Source: Gardnerella vaginalis 1500E
GTDB lineage: Bacteria; Actinomycetota; Actinomycetes; Actinomycetales; Bifidobacteriaceae
Length of the DNA: 64,000 bases
Reading direction: 5' to 3'
NCBI RefSeq assembly: GCF_000263595.1
Contig: NZ_ADES01000014.1
Coordinates: 124,001 to 188,000, forward strand
In this document: piece after piece, positions 9,917 through 19,632 of the stretch
Numbering within the stretch: position 1 is the stretch's first letter
How the letters are laid out: each line of letters starts with the position of its first letter
Program-made: the position numbers and the translations under genes
Notes under the pieces: generated by a model
Told to the model about the DNA's origin: nothing
The model's database searches: none
The model's input: only the letters and a program-made list of their open reading frames with translations

Positions 9917-11161
9917 TTAGTTGCCTTCGGGATTGTTGCGCTTGTACTCGTCGCGGAATTTCAAAAAGTCGTCTTTGTTATCCGCAAACTTCGTCTCACC
10001 AGTCTTCAAATTCGTGGTGACGAAGTAAAGCCACGGACCATCTTGAGGCTTAATAGTGGCAATAAGAGCGTTGTCTCCAGCAATACCAATAGGCGTAGGA
10101 GTCAAGCCCTTGTGAATGCGAGTATTGTAAGGATTATTTGGATTGTCTAGCATTGATTGCGTAAGCTTTATAGGCTTTACTCCCGCTCCGTAACCAATTG
10201 TAGAGTCCATTCCAAGAGGCATATCTTTTGCCAAACGGTTTAGTATTACGCGCACAACTTTGCCGTAATATTCGCGATTATTCACTTCAGCTTCGGCAAT
10301 TGAGGCCATAATTAAAGCTTTTTCGCGATCTTCGCCTTTAGGAATACCGAGAGAGTCGAGCTTAGCAATACGCTTTTTTACCATTGCGGAAAGAATATCT
10401 TCCGCGCTTTTCATAGATTTTACGTTATAAACTCCAGGCTCTAGCCAGCCTTCGATGCTTCCTTTAGCTTCTGGAGGCAAAATTCCAGCTCCCCCATCTG
10501 CTAAAGCTGCTTTAAACTTATCCATGCTTATTCCAGATAAGCTTGAAGCGCGCTGCAAAACTTCAGTAGCGTGGTCTCCTGCACGAACGTCAAGGAATCC
10601 GCCGGCTTTTGTTTGATCGGAAAGAATATTAACCACGTCAATAGCAGCCATATGCTTTTTAAGCGAGTAAACTCCCGGGTACAAGATTTTATTATTTGCA
10701 GCAACTGCGGAAGTAAAAGCTGATTGAGATTTAACAACATTTGCTTTAACTAATTTGTTGGCAACGCTAATAGCACCCTCGCCGGTGTCAATAGTAAACT
10801 CAACCGTTCCAAAGCCTGGGCCTGGCCAGTCTGCAACCGACTCGCTATTTTGAGATAATTTCCACGCGCGAACCGCGCTGTATCCAAAATATCCAACAAC
10901 AGCTAATACGAATACGAGCAGAATAGCTAAAACTACTTTTGCTCTACGCCTGCGTTTTTTTGCTTCAAGACGAGCTTTAGCGCGTTTTCTGGAGCTAACA
11001 GTCGAAGATTCGTCTTTAGAATTAGATGATTTTGACGACGGCTCGCCATCATGCTCAGTCCACTTTGCATGTTTGTCAAAAAATTCGTCAAAATTGTCAG
11101 ACACGCTATGCTCCTCTTCGCTATTTCTACTTTTTACACGATTTTCAAAACTACTCTGCAT
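9917..11161 (-). CDS. mltG: Endolytic transglycosylase MltG (YceG-like)
   Basis: About 414 residues. The N-terminal 75 residues are charged and cytoplasmic, ending in RKRAKARLEAKKRRRR; a single membrane segment follows (VVLAILLVFVLAVVGYFGYS), then the extracellular YceG domain. The catalytic glutamate region reads IMASIAEAEVNNREYYGKV, and the conserved YNTRIHKGLTPTPIG is present near residue 360. The family cuts nascent peptidoglycan strands. The ATG at 11159-11161 overlaps the ruvX stop by 11 bases; an in-frame TTG lies 12 bases further upstream. The ruvX-mltG-aro order is seen in related genomes. Confidence 0.92.
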   Translation of the reverse strand: MQSSFENRVKSRNSEEEHSVSDNFDEFFDKHAKWTEHDGEPSSKSSNSKDESSTVSSRKRAKARLEAKKRRRRAKVVLAILLVFVLAVVGYFGYSAVRAWKLSQNSESVADWPGPGFGTVEFTIDTGEGAISVANKLVKANVVKSQSAFTSAVAANNKILYPGVYSLKKHMAAIDVVNILSDQTKAGGFLDVRAGDHATEVLQRASSLSGISMDKFKAALADGGAGILPPEAKGSIEGWLEPGVYNVKSMKSAEDILSAMVKKRIAKLDSLGIPKGEDREKALIMASIAEAEVNNREYYGKVVRVILNRLAKDMPLGMDSTIGYGAGVKPIKLTQSMLDNPNNPYNTRIHKGLTPTPIGIAGDNALIATIKPQDGPWLYFVTTNLKTGETKFADNKDDFLKFRDEYKRNNPEGN

Positions 11162-11609
11162 TATTTGCGTCAAGCGCAGACTGCAAAATCAATACTGCCG
11201 ACTGCTGATCTACCATAGGGCGATGCTTGCGAGTAGAAAAATCAGCTTGTAGCAACTGCCGGTGAGCACTAACTGTTGTTAAACGCTCATCCTTCCAAAC
11301 AATATCAGGTATGTAAGAAAGCGTCCAATCTCCAACATTTTTCGCTAATTCAATGCGTTTAGCTAAATTTTTGCCCCACCGACGCGCTTTTTTCGCAGAT
11401 TTTCCTTCAGAACCGTCTAATTGAAGAGGCAAGCCAATTACAACACGTTTAACTTGATTTTCTTCTATTAGATTCATGACTTCGTCAATAGCTCTAAAAG
11501 AATCTCCAAAAACTTGCACGTTTCCGATTGGATGCGCAAAAGTGAGCTCAGGGTCGGAAAGCGCAAGCCCGACCCTGGCATCACCTAAATCAATACCTAA
11601 CCACACCAT
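11151..11609 (-). CDS. ruvX: Putative pre-16S rRNA nuclease RuvX (YqgF)
   Basis: This 152-residue RNase H-fold protein begins with GIDLGDARVGLALSD, has the VIGLPLQLDGSEG loop near residue 60, and ends with WKDERLTTVSAHRQL. These are the three acidic motifs of the YqgF family, which matures 16S rRNA and was formerly called a Holliday junction resolvase. Length is normal. It follows alaS by 54 bases and overlaps mltG by 11 bases. Confidence 0.93.
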   Translation of the reverse strand: MVWLGIDLGDARVGLALSDPELTFAHPIGNVQVFGDSFRAIDEVMNLIEENQVKRVVIGLPLQLDGSEGKSAKKARRWGKNLAKRIELAKNVGDWTLSYIPDIVWKDERLTTVSAHRQLLQADFSTRKHRPMVDQQSAVLILQSALDANNAE

Positions 11610-11663
11610 GATTCGTGTTGCTTTCGGTAAAGATTTTAAATTTTAAGCAGGAAGCTACGAGAC

Positions 11664-14348
11664 TCAGGCGAGCTCAGCCACTTGCGCTTTTACAGCTTCC
11701 AACGCTTCGTCGATCTTAGAAGCGTCTGTGCCGCCGCCTTGAGCGAAGTCTGGCTTGCCGCCGCCACCGCCGCCAAGAACCTTGGAAGCAGTTCGAACCA
11801 AGTCACCAGCCTTAGCACCAAGGCCACGAGCAGCCTCGTTAGTTGCAACTGCAACCATTGGCTTGTCGTCCTCGTTTACGCCGCTCAAAACTACTACTGC
11901 AGGAAGGTCCTCACCTAGGCGAGAGCGCACGTCAAGAACCGTCTTACGAAGAGTTTCAAACGATCCGAAGTTTCCAACGTTCTTAACAGCCAACTTAACG
12001 CTTCCGGCGCTAGCTTTAGCGGACTCAATCAAAGCTGGAACAGAATCTGCAAGCTGAGACTCGTAAACGGCTACGAGCTTACGATCAGAATCCTTCATCT
12101 TGTTAAGCAAGGATTCCAAACGTTCAGCCAACTCATCTGGGCGAGCGTTAACCATGTCTGCAAGTTGAGCCACCAAAGTGTGCTCGCGAGCGCCATACTC
12201 GTATGCTGCCTCGCCGCAAAGAGCGTCAATACGGCGAACGCCAGAGCCAATAGAAGACTCGGAAAGAATAGTTACCATACCAATCTTTCCGGTGCTCTTA
12301 GCGTGAGTACCGCCGCAAAGCTCGCGGCTCCAACCGTCGCCGATTTCAACCACTCGCACAACGTCACCATACTTTTCGCCGAACAAGTGCATTGCTCCAA
12401 GCTTAAAAGCGTCGTCGATTGGCATTTCCTTAGGAACAACCTGCAAATCGTCGCGAATACGCTCGTTTACGCGAGCTTCCACGCGTGAAAGCGCATCCTT
12501 TTCAACAGCCTTTGGCCACTGGAAGTCGAAGCGCAAACGATCTGGATCAACCACAGAACCGCGCTGAGTTGCCTGCGGACCAAGCTCTTCACGCAAAGCC
12601 TTGTGAAGAGTGTGGGTAGCAGTGTGAGAACGTGCCAAAGCAGCCCTGCGAACCTGGTCAATATTGGTGTTTACAGGAGCGCCAACGCTAAGCGTTCCTT
12701 CAGTCAAACGGCAGCTGTGAACAATCAAATCCTTGATTGGACGCTGAACGTCGTCAACTTCCAAAATTGCGCCGTCGTCGGAAATAATCTCGCCCTGATC
12801 AGCAATCTGGCCGCCTCGCTCAGCATAGAATGGCGTGCGGTCGAGAATAATCTCAACGTTTGCAGGAGCAGTAACGCTTTTAACAGAGCCCTTGCCTGCT
12901 TCAACAATTGCCAAAACGTTAGAGCGGCTTGAGAAGTCTGTGTAACCGAGGAAGTCGATTGGCTTTTCAAGAGCCTTCTTAATATCGTCGTAAACGCTAA
13001 CGTCCACATTGTGACGCTTCTTCAAAGCGTCAGCGCGAGCGCGACCTTTCTGCTCGCTCATAAGCTCGCGGAACTTAGCCTCGTCAACCTTAACACCCTG
13101 CTCGGCTGCCATCTCAAGAGTAAGCTCAATTGGGAAGCCGTAAGTATCGTGCAAAGTAAACGCGTCTGAGCCGCCAACCATAGGGTCGTCCTTTTTCTCT
13201 TTTTTAGCTTTTTCAACAGCCAAGTCGAGAATAGTTGTGCCCTTTTCAAGAGTGCGACGGAAAGCATCTTCCTCACCGTAGGCAGCTTCGCTAACCTCGT
13301 GGAAAGTATCGTTAAGCTCCGGATAGCTTGGTTCCATTGCAGACTTAGAAACTGGGAAAAGCGTTGGAAGAACTGGGTCTTGAACGCCAAGCATACGCAT
13401 TGCGCGAACAGTTCTACGAAGAAGACGACGAAGCACGTAGCCGCGGCCAACGTTACTTGGACGCACGCCGTCGCTCATAATCATCAAAGCGGAACGCACG
13501 TGATCTGCTACAACGCGGAAACGCACGTCAGCATCATTATTATCGCCGTACTTTACGCCACTAAGCTTTTCTGCAGCTTCAATAACTGGGTAAACTTCGT
13601 CAGTTTCGTAAATATTTTCCTTACCTTGCATAAGGTAAGCCAAGCGCTCCAAACCAGCGCCGGTATCAATATTCTTCTGATCAAGCTCGCCAGCAATATG
13701 CAAATCAGTCTTAGACTTGACGTTATCAACCTGGTAGTTTTCAAAAACCAAATCCCAAATCTCAATAAAACGAGATTCGTCGGCAGCAGGACCGCCGTCA
13801 CGACCATATTCAGGGCCACGATCAACGTAAATTTCGGAGCATGGGCCGCCAGGACCAGGGCCGCCGGTAGTCCAGAAGTTATCTTCCATGCCGAAAACTT
13901 GCATGTGTTCTGGATCAAAGCCCTCGTTCTTCCAAATTGCGCGAGCCTCGTCGTCATCAGTGTAAGTAGTAACCCAAAGCTTTTCAGGATCGAAACCGTA
14001 GCCGCCCTTATCTTGCGGACTAGTTAAAAGCTCCCAAGCGTAGTGGATTGCTTCTTCCTTAAAATAATCACCGAAGGAGAAGTTACCAACCATTTGGAAG
14101 AAGGTTCCGTGACGAGTAGTCTTACCAACTTCGTCAATATCAAGAGTGCGCACGCACTTTTGGTTCGAAGCCATACGTCGAGAAGGAGGCGTCTGCTCAC
14201 CAAGCAAATAAGGAATAAACGGCACCATGCCGGCAATAGTAAAAAGCGTCGTTGGGTTCGGCGAAATTAGGGATGCCGAAGGAACGACCATATGACCATT
14301 TTTAGCAAAATAGTCAAGATAACGCTTTGCAATTTCTGCTGTGCGCAT
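11664..14348 (-). CDS. alaS: Alanyl-tRNA synthetase
   Basis: The 894-residue enzyme charges tRNA-Ala. The class II catalytic core occupies the first 250 residues ([28 protein letters not shown]). The editing domain has the zinc-site pair SHTATHTLH near residue 590 and [13 protein letters not shown] near residue 690. The C-terminal C-Ala domain has the glycine-rich [17 protein letters not shown] near residue 865. Length is normal. ruvX and mltG follow, as in related actinobacteria. Confidence 0.97.
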   Translation of the reverse strand: MRTAEIAKRYLDYFAKNGHMVVPSASLISPNPTTLFTIAGMVPFIPYLLGEQTPPSRRMASNQKCVRTLDIDEVGKTTRHGTFFQMVGNFSFGDYFKEEAIHYAWELLTSPQDKGGYGFDPEKLWVTTYTDDDEARAIWKNEGFDPEHMQVFGMEDNFWTTGGPGPGGPCSEIYVDRGPEYGRDGGPAADESRFIEIWDLVFENYQVDNVKSKTDLHIAGELDQKNIDTGAGLERLAYLMQGKENIYETDEVYPVIEAAEKLSGVKYGDNNDADVRFRVVADHVRSALMIMSDGVRPSNVGRGYVLRRLLRRTVRAMRMLGVQDPVLPTLFPVSKSAMEPSYPELNDTFHEVSEAAYGEEDAFRRTLEKGTTILDLAVEKAKKEKKDDPMVGGSDAFTLHDTYGFPIELTLEMAAEQGVKVDEAKFRELMSEQKGRARADALKKRHNVDVSVYDDIKKALEKPIDFLGYTDFSSRSNVLAIVEAGKGSVKSVTAPANVEIILDRTPFYAERGGQIADQGEIISDDGAILEVDDVQRPIKDLIVHSCRLTEGTLSVGAPVNTNIDQVRRAALARSHTATHTLHKALREELGPQATQRGSVVDPDRLRFDFQWPKAVEKDALSRVEARVNERIRDDLQVVPKEMPIDDAFKLGAMHLFGEKYGDVVRVVEIGDGWSRELCGGTHAKSTGKIGMVTILSESSIGSGVRRIDALCGEAAYEYGAREHTLVAQLADMVNARPDELAERLESLLNKMKDSDRKLVAVYESQLADSVPALIESAKASAGSVKLAVKNVGNFGSFETLRKTVLDVRSRLGEDLPAVVVLSGVNEDDKPMVAVATNEAARGLGAKAGDLVRTASKVLGGGGGGKPDFAQGGGTDASKIDEALEAVKAQVAELA

Positions 14349-14485
14349 ACGTACGAACTCCTTGTGTAATTTTTAGCAAGATCTTGTCATGCAAACATTC
14401 AATATAGTACTTCAACACTTAACTTAAACAAACTTTTTCGACTAGCATTTTAGTAAAAACGCAAGTCTAAGCAGCAAAAGATTAG

Positions 14486-14731
14486 TTAAAAATCCTCATG
14501 ACGACTGTGAGCATAACGAGAATTAAGCTCATCCTCATGCTTTTTACGACTTTCATTAAAATCTTTAAACAATCCCAATATTGTGCTTAAAGTAATATTT
14601 TCCGGCTCTTTACTAAACACAAATTTGCGAGCAGAATCAGGCATTTTGGCTTTTAAGTAGGCACGCGCTTTTGTTACAGCAAGCACACCAATTACAATGC
14701 CAACACACATCCAAAATAGGCGCTTGAACAT
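14486..14731 (-). CDS. Small single-span membrane protein
   Basis: The 81-residue product has one N-terminal membrane segment (FWMCVGIVIGVLAVTKARAYL) and a charged cytoplasmic tail. It starts exactly at the stop of the DUF948-like gene (TAATG) with a GGGGGAG just upstream, so the two are translated together. Bifidobacterial genomes carry a similar small gene between the DUF948 gene and alaS. No function is recognised; the pairing suggests a common envelope role. Confidence 0.75.
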   Translation of the reverse strand: MFKRLFWMCVGIVIGVLAVTKARAYLKAKMPDSARKFVFSKEPENITLSTILGLFKDFNESRKKHEDELNSRYAHSRHEDF

Positions 14732-15180
14732 TACTCCCCCTTGCTTGCAGAGCTATTGCTTGCAGAGCTGTTAGAAGATTCTTTTGCAGCGTGACGGCCA
14801 GTAGAATGAGAATCGGTCGGAACAGTAGGCTTATTAAAGAAAGAAGCAACCGTGTCTTTTAGCGCGTAGCCGGCAGCCGCAACCTTAACAATAGGTTTTC
14901 CAAGGAAAGCACCATACAAATCAGTAAGAGCACCAATATTTGTAACAGTTGTGCGCGTAGCACCTGAAACAGCGTTCACATCGTCAAGAGTCTTATTAAC
15001 TTGCTTAATCGTCGTAACAGACTCATCAATTGCAGGCATCGCATGCTCACCCGACTCTTTGACAGTTTTCGCAATCTGATCGAACAGCTTGCCCAATCTA
15101 ATTAGCGGATAAATCAAAAAACCCGAAAGCACAGTAAACGCAATCGCGGCAATAAGAGCAGCTATGTCTCCAACGCTCAT
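14731..15180 (-). CDS. DUF948-like membrane protein
   Basis: About 149 residues with an N-terminal membrane helix (IAALIAAIAFTVLSGFLIYPL), then a long amphipathic helix region (DQIAKTVKESGEHAMPAIDESV) typical of the DUF948 family, then a low-complexity serine-rich tail (SNSSASNSSASKGE). I chose the ATG at 15178-15180, which has AGAGG spaced 5 bases upstream; a farther in-frame start at 15201 lacks one. Function is unknown. The next gene starts on its stop codon. Confidence 0.8.
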   Translation of the reverse strand: MSVGDIAALIAAIAFTVLSGFLIYPLIRLGKLFDQIAKTVKESGEHAMPAIDESVTTIKQVNKTLDDVNAVSGATRTTVTNIGALTDLYGAFLGKPIVKVAAAGYALKDTVASFFNKPTVPTDSHSTGRHAAKESSNSSASNSSASKGE

Positions 15181-15330
15181 CGTAACCTCTTTCTGTACCA
15201 TTTTTGCTTAAGACTTCACCGCGCTGAAAGCTAATACAACAGCAAATCAGACTACAGTTAAAACCATTCGCAATGACTTAAGACTAACGAACGGTAACGA
15301 CGCATACGTTAAGAAAGCTGCAGCAAAAAT

Positions 15331-16005
15331 CTACTCGTTGTAGCCTCGAATAGTAATAGCGTTATCAATAGGTTTAGTAGTGTCAAAATCTAGCCTAGTT
15401 ACGCTTCCATTTTCCGGACGCTCGCTTAAATCGTAACCAGCAGGTGCAAAACGGTGCATAAGACTTAAAAGCGTATTTCCGTGCGAAATCTGCAACACGT
15501 TATCGCCATCTTTAAGCGAAGAATTTGAGGCGATAAGCTTAAAACCGTCTTCTACGCGAGTCCAATACTCAATATCCGACTCGGCATCGTGGAAAGGATC
15601 AGCCTCTTTAAGCATGTCGCGCGTGGCTGCGAGCCCAAACTTTTCAACGATTTCGTTGTAGGTGTGCGCTCCGTTCGGCGCTCCCGCAGCCCACCAAGCC
15701 ATTTGCATATCTTGTCCTTCAAAATAGCCGTAGCATTGCTCGCGAAAATGCATATCGCTTACAAGCTTTGGACGCGCGTTACCAGCGGCTTCGTTTGCGT
15801 CGAGAATACGTTGAGCCGTGATTTGCGCACGCGTAGTATCCGAACAGTAAGCTGCAGCAAAAGTAATATTTTCTAGCTTTTTTGCAGCCTTGTCCGCATC
15901 CTTCAAACCTTTTTCGGTAAGCGGAGAATTTGACCAGCCTTGCAGACGATTGTAACGATTAAATAGCGTCTGACCGTGACGCACTAAATAAAGATGCAGC
16001 AACAT
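15331..16005 (-). CDS. Histidine phosphatase superfamily (phosphoglycerate mutase-like) protein
   Basis: The 224-residue protein has the catalytic YLVRHGQTLFNRYNRLQGW near the start, the SDTTRAQITAQ second arginine region near residue 57, and SHGNTLLSLMHRF near residue 175. These are the phosphohistidine and second histidine motifs of the branch that includes cofactor-dependent mutases and many broad phosphatases. The substrate cannot be assigned from sequence. It lies downstream of the rpsD terminator and about 150 bases upstream of the DUF948-like gene. Confidence 0.85.
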   Translation of the reverse strand: MLLHLYLVRHGQTLFNRYNRLQGWSNSPLTEKGLKDADKAAKKLENITFAAAYCSDTTRAQITAQRILDANEAAGNARPKLVSDMHFREQCYGYFEGQDMQMAWWAAGAPNGAHTYNEIVEKFGLAATRDMLKEADPFHDAESDIEYWTRVEDGFKLIASNSSLKDGDNVLQISHGNTLLSLMHRFAPAGYDLSERPENGSVTRLDFDTTKPIDNAITIRGYNE

Positions 16006-16088
16006 AGCTCCATTATTGCACTACGCGATACATAATTGTCGAAAACATCAACAACACCAACAAAAACACCAAAAACACCAAAAACGCA

Positions 16089-16124
16089 TTGACCCCTGCC
16101 ACGCGAATGCGCAACAGGGGTCAA
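16089..16124 (-). terminator. Intrinsic terminator after rpsD
   Basis: A perfect 10-bp stem, TTGACCCCTG with its complement CAGGGGTCAA, encloses a 16-base loop. On the reverse strand it is followed by sequence rich in T (GCGTTTTTGGTGTTTTTGG). It lies about 30 bases after the rpsD stop. Confidence 0.8.
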
Positions 16125-16155
16125 GCGGTATGTCCTTAAGAATTAAATCGGCGAA

Positions 16156-16782
16156 TTAACGAGCGTAGTATTCGACGACGTACTGAATGTTGACTTCAAC
16201 TGGAATCTGATCGACTTCCGGCTTACGAGTCAAAGTAGCCTTCAAAGAGGCAAGATTCACATCGAGATAACCAGGAACTGCTGGCAAAACGTCGCGATGA
16301 ACGCCTTCTGCAGCCATCTGGAATGGAACCATGGTCTGGCTCTTGGCACGAACCTGAATGGTCTGGCCTGGCTTGACACGGTAAGATGGGCGATCAACAA
16401 GATTGCCATCAACCAAAATATGACGATGTACAACAAACTGACGAGCCTGGGCAGTGGTGCGAGCAAAGCCTGCGCGCAAAACCAAAGCATCAAGACGAGT
16501 TTCCAAATCGGTGAGCATTGCGTCACCGGTCTGGCCTGCAGTGTGCGTACCCTTCTCGTAAGCAGCGCGAAGCTGCTTTTCGGAGATGCCGTACTGAGCG
16601 CGAAGACGCTGCTTCTCGCGAAGACGTACTGCGTAATCGGACTCGGTGCGACGACGAGTGCGGCCGTGCTCACCTGGAGCATATGGGCGCTTCTCGAAGA
16701 TACGCTGAGCCTTTGGGGTCAAAGCGATGCCGAGGGCGCGGGAAAGACGCACCTGACGGCGAGAACGCTGAATATTAGTCAT
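16156..16782 (-). CDS. rpsD: 30S ribosomal protein S4
   Basis: The 208-residue protein starts TNIQRSRRQVRLSRALGI and contains KRPYAPGEHGRTRRR, followed by the S4 RNA-binding domain (LDALVLRAGFARTTAQARQ and VHRHILVDGNLVDRPSYRV). S4 nucleates 16S rRNA folding in the small subunit. It lacks the zinc-binding cysteines found in some S4 forms, as is usual for this actinobacterial type. It stands as a single transcription unit, with a leader of over 200 bases upstream and its own terminator downstream. Confidence 0.97.
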   Translation of the reverse strand: MTNIQRSRRQVRLSRALGIALTPKAQRIFEKRPYAPGEHGRTRRRTESDYAVRLREKQRLRAQYGISEKQLRAAYEKGTHTAGQTGDAMLTDLETRLDALVLRAGFARTTAQARQFVVHRHILVDGNLVDRPSYRVKPGQTIQVRAKSQTMVPFQMAAEGVHRDVLPAVPGYLDVNLASLKATLTRKPEVDQIPVEVNIQYVVEYYAR

Positions 16783-17039
16783 AACTAATCCTTTAATTCT
16801 GTCGTTATCTGAACGGAACGCGAGCCAAACTTTTAGTCAATCGTAAAATCTCCTAAAAATTACTCACGCTGAGCCGGCCTCTCCAGTGCTTCTTCGTGCT
16901 AACACACGAACGCGTAAGTATTAAAACGTTGAAATAACGCCATAACTACCGCGCGCCGACCCACTGATGGGCTAAGGCTCCAGATGATGCTTACACAAAA
17001 TAGGCATCGTTTCTAATTCTACACACCAGTAAGAATAAA
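16783..17039 (-). promoter_or_regulatory. rpsD upstream region, likely promoter and structured leader
   Basis: This gene-free gap precedes rpsD. The start has AAAGGA just upstream. A TAGAAT box on the reverse strand at about 17015-17020 is a possible -10, giving a leader of over 200 bases. Short inverted repeats occur in the leader, including TTCGTG...CACGAA and CCCATCAGTGGG. S4 is a known autoregulator in other bacteria, so an RNA control element is plausible but not shown here. Confidence 0.35.
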
Positions 17040-17837
17040 TTAGTGAAGGGAGCCAGCATCCATTGTGTAGGTGCAATCCGCGCTTCGAGCAGCTTCAGAA
17101 TCGTGCGTTACCATAAGAACCGCCGCACCAAGATTTGCAGCCTCGCGCAACATTTCCACCACTATTAGAGTGTGCTCTGGATCTAAATCTCCAGTAGGCT
17201 CGTCCAAAAGCAGAAGCTTTGGATTGTTTATTAGCGCGCGCACAATCATTACGCGACGCATCTCTCCGCCGGAAAGCTCCTTTGGATAGCACCACAGCAA
17301 ATCTTCAATATGCAAGCGTTTGCAAAAATCAAGAGCGCGATTTGAGTAGTAATCTTCAACGTCTGTACTTTTGCTTTTTTGATCACTACTTTTTTGATCA
17401 CTACTTTTTTGATCACTACTTTTTTGATCACTACTTTTTTGACCGCCGCTTTTAGCAATCTGCACGGGCAAAAGAATATTGTCATACACAGTAAGATTCG
17501 GCAAAAGCGTTTGCGATTGCGTAACAAAACCTATATTTTGCGCGCGCAATCTAGATACTTCCCCATCGCTAAATTCAGGCGCGGAAATCTCCTTGCCTAA
17601 AACAGTTACACTTCCATAAGTTGGCTTAAGTAATCCAGCAATCAAATTTAATAAAGTAGATTTTCCATTGCCAGATTTTCCAACAACTGCAACAAAATCG
17701 CCACTATTTATCGAAAAACTTACGTTATTTACCGCAGAGAATCTGTGCTTTCGTCGCATAAACTCTCTAGTTACGCGAGTAAGATTCAGCACTGAAACAG
17801 GCGATTTTTCGCTATTTAATACCGTTTTTTCGCACAT
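17040..17837 (-). CDS. ABC transporter ATP-binding protein (LolD/MacB type)
   Basis: The 265-residue ATPase has Walker A VGKSGNGKST near residue 57, Q-loop NIGFVTQSQTLLPNLTVYDN, signature LSGGEMRRVMIVRAL and Walker B LLLLDEPTGDLDPE. This sequence pattern pairs with FtsX/MacB-type permeases that act as mechanotransmitters or exporters. The partner permease gene lies 4 bases upstream. An odd feature is a block of five SSDQK units near residues 133-155, between the Q-loop and the signature, encoded by a 15-bp tandem repeat. The substrate is unknown. Confidence 0.88.
   Translation of the reverse strand: MCEKTVLNSEKSPVSVLNLTRVTREFMRRKHRFSAVNNVSFSINSGDFVAVVGKSGNGKSTLLNLIAGLLKPTYGSVTVLGKEISAPEFSDGEVSRLRAQNIGFVTQSQTLLPNLTVYDNILLPVQIAKSGGQKSSDQKSSDQKSSDQKSSDQKSKSTDVEDYYSNRALDFCKRLHIEDLLWCYPKELSGGEMRRVMIVRALINNPKLLLLDEPTGDLDPEHTLIVVEMLREAANLGAAVLMVTHDSEAARSADCTYTMDAGSLH
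17374..17443. repeat. 15-bp tandem repeat inside the ABC ATPase gene
   Basis: About five copies of the unit CTTTTTTGATCACTA (plus strand) lie head to tail in the coding sequence and encode repeated SSDQK. The unit is a multiple of three, so copy-number change keeps the frame. Copies are near identical, which suggests recent expansion. Confidence 0.9.
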
Positions 17838-17841
17838 CTAA

Positions 17842-19053
17842 TCACTCCCCTGCTCGAAGAGTCAAATACGTTTCACGCATTGCAATACGCCATGTTGTAA
17901 GCGCCGAAGCCGCAACAACCGAAAGCAGTGAAAGAACTATACTAACAGCCATCAAAGCTATTACAGGAAGTGCCGTAACTTCCAAATACGGAAGCTGCAA
18001 TTGGGAGGAAATAAGCGAACTATAAGGGAAAATTATAAGACTTGCAGACGCAACTCCAATAACTCCCCCCACAAAACCAAGTATTGCAGATTCGCGCGTA
18101 GCCACGCCCAAAAGCATTTTTCGCGTAAACCCAAGTATGCGAAGAGAAGCAAACTCTTTTTTGCGCTCATTTAGCGAAGTTGCAAAAACAACAATCAGCA
18201 CAAGCAATCCAACAATCCAACATGCGGCAATTATAAAAGTAAGCGAGCGCGTAAAAACACCAAGATTAGCCTGAGTTGTTGCGGTAATTCCTCCTGGGAA
18301 AACTATGCCAATGCTAGAAAGCCCAGTTGTTTTTTTAATATTTTGCGCAACTTGTTTAGCACTATAACCTTTTCGCACCTTCACTAAAACTGCAGAAATT
18401 GCTTTTTCTGCATACTCTTTTGGAATGGCTGTGTGATGCACTTTTGTAGAATACTCAACTACTTGCGGCACGCTTTCTCGTCGAACAAACACAGAATTAT
18501 CAATGCTTGTGCCAGTTTTTGCGAGCTGAGCTACAACCGGCCATTGGTGACCAAAAAGCCGAACCGTATTCTTGTAGGAAACTAGTACGTTTGCTCCAGC
18601 AATCATTTCACCTTTGTGCAAAGTCTTTTTATGCTGCGAATAAATCCAAGGGCCTATAACAAAATCAGAGTCCGGATCAAAACCGATAATCTGCAGCTTT
18701 TCCGCGCAGCATCCTGCAGAAAGTGAGGAAATGTACGTTTGAGCGCTCGCCTTTTGAACGCCAGGCGAACGTCTAACTAAATCCTCAATATTATTGGTGA
18801 AGTAAAAAGTACTTGATCCGCCGTTAGTAAGTAGCGCTTCAGCTTTAGTATGCGTGCCGTTTGGAATAACCATAATATCGGCTCCCATGCGGGCGCGCAT
18901 ACTGTTCAAGCCTTGCGCAAGATTCATAGAAATAAGCGAGCCGCCGAAAAATATGGCAGATAAGCACGCTGCAGCTACCAGCAATGCGGCAGTTCTAAGC
19001 GGCTTTCGTTTAAGATTTTCCAGCGGCAAACGCTTTAGCGTAATAGTGCGCAT
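17842..19053 (-). CDS. FtsX/MacB-type ABC transporter permease
   Basis: The 403-residue protein has an N-terminal membrane segment (residues 21-45), a large extracellular domain, and three C-terminal membrane segments starting near residues 270, 325 and 365. This is the four-helix FtsX-like layout. The cytoplasmic EFASLRILGFTRKML motif is typical of this family. The extracellular domain carries SLSAGCCAEKLQIIGFDP, with a vicinal cysteine pair. It sits between the DUF4418-like gene and the ATPase, and the three probably form one operon. The transported molecule cannot be told. Confidence 0.86.
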   Translation of the reverse strand: MRTITLKRLPLENLKRKPLRTAALLVAAACLSAIFFGGSLISMNLAQGLNSMRARMGADIMVIPNGTHTKAEALLTNGGSSTFYFTNNIEDLVRRSPGVQKASAQTYISSLSAGCCAEKLQIIGFDPDSDFVIGPWIYSQHKKTLHKGEMIAGANVLVSYKNTVRLFGHQWPVVAQLAKTGTSIDNSVFVRRESVPQVVEYSTKVHHTAIPKEYAEKAISAVLVKVRKGYSAKQVAQNIKKTTGLSSIGIVFPGGITATTQANLGVFTRSLTFIIAACWIVGLLVLIVVFATSLNERKKEFASLRILGFTRKMLLGVATRESAILGFVGGVIGVASASLIIFPYSSLISSQLQLPYLEVTALPVIALMAVSIVLSLLSVVAASALTTWRIAMRETYLTLRAGE

Positions 19054-19098
19054 AATTTTTGCTTTATTAAGCTGTTTTACAAGCTATGCTATTAGCTA

Positions 19099-19491
19099 TT
19101 AGTCTTCTTTGCTATCCAAATACACGGAAATAGCTGCGAACACCAATGAGAGCACAGAAAGAACAATCAGCGTTGGGCGCGTAACCGATGCGCAATGCAT
19201 CATTGGGCTCTTGCAAACGCCAATAAGGAATGTTGGAACAGCAATCATAAGCAAAGAATTCACGATTACAGCAATGCTCAAACCGATGCGAACATTTTCT
19301 TTAACAAAAAGCGCAACAATTCCAAGAACTGCAATAACTAAGCCAATTCCAAGGGCAGCGCGACCAGTGTAGTAGCATGCCATATGCATTCCGCCTTCAC
19401 TTTGGCAAACTTTTGCGAAAGTTAGCGGAGCAATAGCAATCAATATGCCCAAAATAATAGATGGAATTGATGCGAATAATTTGTTTTTCAT
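19099..19491 (-). CDS. DUF4418-like four-helix membrane protein
   Basis: The 130-residue hydrophobic protein has about four membrane segments. Extracellular loops contain CQSEGGMHMACYYTGRA near residue 29 and CKSPMMHC near residue 93, so cysteine, methionine and histidine cluster on the same face. The pattern matches what I know as DUF4418, a family commonly next to FtsX-type permeases and ATPases, as here. A GAGG lies just before the ATG. Such residues could bind a soft metal or form disulfides. Function is not established, and metal handling is only an inference. Confidence 0.7.
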   Translation of the reverse strand: MKNKLFASIPSIILGILIAIAPLTFAKVCQSEGGMHMACYYTGRAALGIGLVIAVLGIVALFVKENVRIGLSIAVIVNSLLMIAVPTFLIGVCKSPMMHCASVTRPTLIVLSVLSLVFAAISVYLDSKED

Positions 19492-19529
19492 AATTGATAC
19501 CTCATTAAATGTATATTATTTATCTTTTA

Positions 19530-19555
19530 GTGCTGCATTTTCCTTAATGCAACAC
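19530..19555. promoter_or_regulatory. Inverted repeat upstream of the DUF4418-ABC genes
   Basis: The arms GTGCTGCATT and AATGCAACAC are complementary except for one pair, with a 6-base centre. The element lies about 40 bases upstream of the DUF4418-like start, beside TAATAT/TATACA boxes that could serve as a -10. It could be an operator, or part of a terminator for the upstream helicase gene; no T-run follows, so an operator is a little more likely. Confidence 0.35.
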
Positions 19556-19632
19556 GCTTCTCGGCGCCCACACCTTCAAGCGCCACGTCCCTGCTAAAAA
19601 ATATCTTACCTTGAACCGCATAAAACGAAATT

